Below, piece after piece: positions 6,064-8,008 of a stretch of 8,008 nt of DNA (the first letter of the stretch is position 1; each line of letters begins with the position of its first letter). The stretch comes from Deltaproteobacteria bacterium (lineage in GTDB: Bacteria; Desulfobacterota; Syntrophia; Syntrophales; UBA2210): contig JAFCZZ010000054.1 in assembly GCA_019314085.1 (NCBI GenBank), positions 1 to 8,008 on the forward strand, read 5' to 3'. The notes below the pieces were generated by a model. That model saw only the letters and a list, made by a program, of their open reading frames with translations. It was not told where the DNA came from and searched no databases. Both the position numbers and the translations under genes were made by a program.

Positions 6064-7746
6064 ATGCTGACGGAACTGAGCATAAAAAATTTTGCCATCA
6101 TCGATGAGCTGAATGTCTCCTTTACCGGGGGGCTGAATATGCTGTCCGGAGAAACGGGTGCCGGTAAGTCGATTATCATCGGTGCGGTGAGTCTTCTCCT
6201 GGGAGACCGGGCTTCGAGCGATCTTGTGCGCTCCTCCGCGGAGTCCGCAGTCGTTGAGGCCCTCTTTGACGTGAGTGGTAACGAAGAGGTGCAAAAGAAG
6301 CTGAAAGATGCCGGGATGGAGGAAGGCGACGAACTGCTGCTCAAGAGGGTGGTGTCGAGGGAAGGGCGCAACAAGATCTATGTCAATGGAAGCTCGGCGA
6401 CCCTGGGGATGCTCGCATCGCTCGGAGAACTGCTTGTCAATATCTGCGGCCAGCGTGAGCATCAGGTCCTCCTGGATGTTGACAATCATATCGACATCCT
6501 GGATACCTTTGGCGGGCTGATGCCCTCCAGGGACGAGTTCTACGATCTGTACACCGACTGGCAGGGATTGAAAAGGAAACTGGGGGAACTGGAGGCCAGA
6601 AATAATGAGAAGCTTCAGAGAGAAGAGCTTCTGCGGTTCCAGTTGGATGAGATCGAAGGGAGCGATGTCAAGATCGGCGAAGACATAGCCCTCCAGGACG
6701 AGAAGAGGATACTGGGCAACGCGCAGAAGCTCGATGAATACGCAAGTCGGGCGCATGATACCCTGTACGCCGCCGAGGGTTCGGTCCTGGAGAGGCTGGG
6801 TGGCGTTGTCGACGATATCAAGGAGATACGAAAGATAGATCCCGGTCTGAAGGTCTCGGAAGAGGATCTGGAATCGGTGTTTTTCAGTCTTGAGGAGATT
6901 TCTTTTGTGCTCCGGGATTACGTGAAGGACATAACCTTTGACCCGGCGAGACTGGAGGCGATCGACGATCGGCTCGAATACCTGGGAAGGCTCAAGCGCA
7001 AGTACGGCGCGACGATAGAAGGTATCCTGCAAAAGAGGGAAGAAATAGCAGAAGAACTGGAGGGGATCGCCTATCTGGGAGAGGAGATCGCCCGCCTCTC
7101 CGAGGAGATTGGCCGGAGGGAAGAGGTCCTTCTCAAAAAGGCCAGTGACCTGTCCGCAGGGAGGAGAGACGCTGCCGCAGCCTTAAAAGAGACGATAGAG
7201 GGTGAGATCCACTCGATGAGGATGGCCGATACGGTCTTCGAGGCCCAATTCGCAAGCCCTCTCGGAGAGGGGGACGTCTCTTCCTTGAACCCGAAGGGCA
7301 TTGATGAGGTGGAGTTCTATCTGTCGACCAATGTGGGCGAAGAGATGATGCCTCTAAACCGCATAGCCTCCGGGGGGGAGCTGTCCAGGATAGTCCTTGC
7401 CGTGAAAAAGGTGCTGGCGGGAACCGGCGCGGTCGGCACGGTCGTGTTCGACGAGGTTGACAGCGGGATAGGAGGGGCCGCGGCGGAGGTCGTGGGGGAG
7501 AAACTAAAGGATGTATCCTGTCACCATCAGGTTATCTGCATCACCCACCTTCCGCAGATAGCCTGTTTCGGAGACACACACTTTCTTGTCTCCAAGAAGG
7601 TGCAGGGGGAACGGACTAATGCGGGCATGGATCTCCTTTCGGAGGAGGAACGCCTCGACGAGATTACACGGATGCTGAGTGGTGTTGAGATGACGGAAAA
7701 GACTAGGCAGCACGCGTCCGAGATGCTGAAGATGTCCAGACGATAA
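6064..7746 (+). CDS. recN: DNA repair protein RecN
   Basis: This 560-residue protein is a complete SMC-like ATPase of double-strand break repair, acting on the nucleoid with the RecA pathway. It opens with the family-typical MLTELSIKNFAIIDEL and Walker A GETGAGKS (29-36). Next is the GQREHQVLL segment, then a long charged heptad-like helical region from about residue 150 to 375 that forms the coiled coil. The C-terminal head has the ABC signature SGGELSR (436-442), Walker B VVFDEVDSGIGG with Asp463-Glu464, and the His switch ITHLPQIA. Length matches the family (about 550-570). Where many RecN read IHGQ before the HQ-LL block, this one has ICGQ. The ATG follows the nadK stop after 1 nt; the nearest purine-rich stretch, GGGGCGGA at 6043-6050, is rather far upstream, so translation is probably coupled to nadK. 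Confidence 0.97.
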   Translation: MLTELSIKNFAIIDELNVSFTGGLNMLSGETGAGKSIIIGAVSLLLGDRASSDLVRSSAESAVVEALFDVSGNEEVQKKLKDAGMEEGDELLLKRVVSREGRNKIYVNGSSATLGMLASLGELLVNICGQREHQVLLDVDNHIDILDTFGGLMPSRDEFYDLYTDWQGLKRKLGELEARNNEKLQREELLRFQLDEIEGSDVKIGEDIALQDEKRILGNAQKLDEYASRAHDTLYAAEGSVLERLGGVVDDIKEIRKIDPGLKVSEEDLESVFFSLEEISFVLRDYVKDITFDPARLEAIDDRLEYLGRLKRKYGATIEGILQKREEIAEELEGIAYLGEEIARLSEEIGRREEVLLKKASDLSAGRRDAAAALKETIEGEIHSMRMADTVFEAQFASPLGEGDVSSLNPKGIDEVEFYLSTNVGEEMMPLNRIASGGELSRIVLAVKKVLAGTGAVGTVVFDEVDSGIGGAAAEVVGEKLKDVSCHHQVICITHLPQIACFGDTHFLVSKKVQGERTNAGMDLLSEEERLDEITRMLSGVEMTEKTRQHASEMLKMSRR

Positions 7747-7781
7747 GAGAGTGCAGCGAAATCGAAAGACGGGTGTGGGAG

Positions 7782-8008
7782 ATGCTGAGAAAGGCAAAGG
7801 TAAGCGACGCAAAGATAATCCATCAGATGATCAATCTTTCTTCAAGCAAGGGGGAGATGCTTCCGCGATCGCTGATGGATCTGTACGGCGGTTTGCGGGA
7901 CTTCTTCGTATATCTCGACGATGAGGGATCTCTTGTCGGTTTCTGTGCCATGCACATCTTCTGGGAGAACCTGGCGGAGGTACGGTCCCTGTACGTACGG
8001 AGCGAAAA
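7782..8008 (+). CDS. argA: GNAT N-acetyltransferase, probable short N-acetylglutamate synthase, 5' partial
   Basis: Seventy-five complete codons are present and the gene runs off the right edge. The protein starts MLRKAKVSDAKIIHQMIN and continues with EMLPRSLMDLYGGLRDFFVY and VGFCAMHIFWENLAEVRSLYV. This pattern (LPRSL, then LRDFFVY, then CALHIxWExLAExRSLxV) is familiar from the GNAT-only N-acetylglutamate synthases of about 150-170 residues. These transfer acetyl from acetyl-CoA to glutamate in the first step of arginine synthesis and lack the amino-acid-kinase domain of E. coli ArgA. The acetyl-CoA-binding loop (R/QxxGxG/A) is beyond the window. The start is uncertain: ATG 7782 has GGGTG at 7771-7775 as a weak ribosome binding site, and an in-frame GTG at 7773 would add three residues. 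It lies 35 nt after recN with no terminator between, so it is likely co-transcribed. Confidence 0.8.
   Translation, partial: MLRKAKVSDAKIIHQMINLSSSKGEMLPRSLMDLYGGLRDFFVYLDDEGSLVGFCAMHIFWENLAEVRSLYVRSE

Noticed and set aside
5932..7032. Minus-strand open frame of 366 codons over the end of nadK and the first half of recN
   Set aside because: It is antisense to two confident genes with intact motifs and shows no family resemblance.
7773..7784. GTG at 7773 as the start of the GNAT gene
   Set aside because: No Shine-Dalgarno at a useful distance, and MLRKAKVSDA from ATG 7782 matches how the family usually begins; the possibility is kept in the feature text.
1..8008. Search for CRISPR arrays, insertion sequences, att sites, tRNA/rRNA and defence genes
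   Set aside because: No regularly spaced repeats, transposase-like or integrase-like frames, cloverleaf sequences or anti-phage domains were seen. The sirtuin is a stand-alone deacylase-type protein with zinc cysteines, unlike the SIR2 domains fused to or paired with defence partners.

Overview
The window is moderately GC-rich, densely coding and chromosomal in character. The gene set suggests an anaerobic bacterium, most likely a Desulfobacterota/deltaproteobacterial lineage (syntroph or sulfate-reducer type). The reasons are an oxygen-sensitive indolepyruvate:ferredoxin oxidoreductase, a neighbouring FrhB-type iron-sulfur flavoprotein, strong GGGAGG-type ribosome binding sites, and a nadK-recN-short argA cluster. 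The lineage is an inference from gene content and was not checked by any search. No mobile element, CRISPR array, tRNA or rRNA was seen.

Layout: (1) 3-296, plus strand, is the C-terminal end of a dihydroxy-acid dehydratase (IlvD/Edd family) running in from the left edge. (2) 369-1154, plus strand, is a complete zinc-binding sirtuin, probably co-transcribed with it. (3) 1169-1198 is a hairpin with A/T tracts on both sides that can terminate both the rightward sirtuin transcript and the leftward operon that ends there. (4) 4928 down to 1225, minus strand, is a tight three-gene operon in the order FrhB-like protein, iorA, iorB, with gaps of 11 and 3 nt. (5) 4929-5213 is a 285-bp divergent control region with candidate promoters, a 13-bp imperfect direct repeat near both start codons, and a potentially foldable segment ending in seven T. 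(6) 5214-8008, plus strand, holds nadK, recN (1-nt gap, likely translationally coupled) and the 5' part of a GNAT-only N-acetylglutamate synthase-like gene cut by the right edge.

How the genes work together: IorAB oxidatively decarboxylates aryl-pyruvates from aromatic amino acids to aryl-acetyl-CoA and reduces ferredoxin. The co-operonic FrhB-like protein carries ferredoxin-type cysteine motifs and FrhB N and C domains, so it is a plausible electron exit or entry point for IorAB. This is the most interesting feature of the window. The rightward cluster is housekeeping: NADP supply, double-strand break repair and the first step of arginine synthesis. Most of the window is ordinary conserved metabolism, and I do not see clear evidence of a new defence or mobile system.
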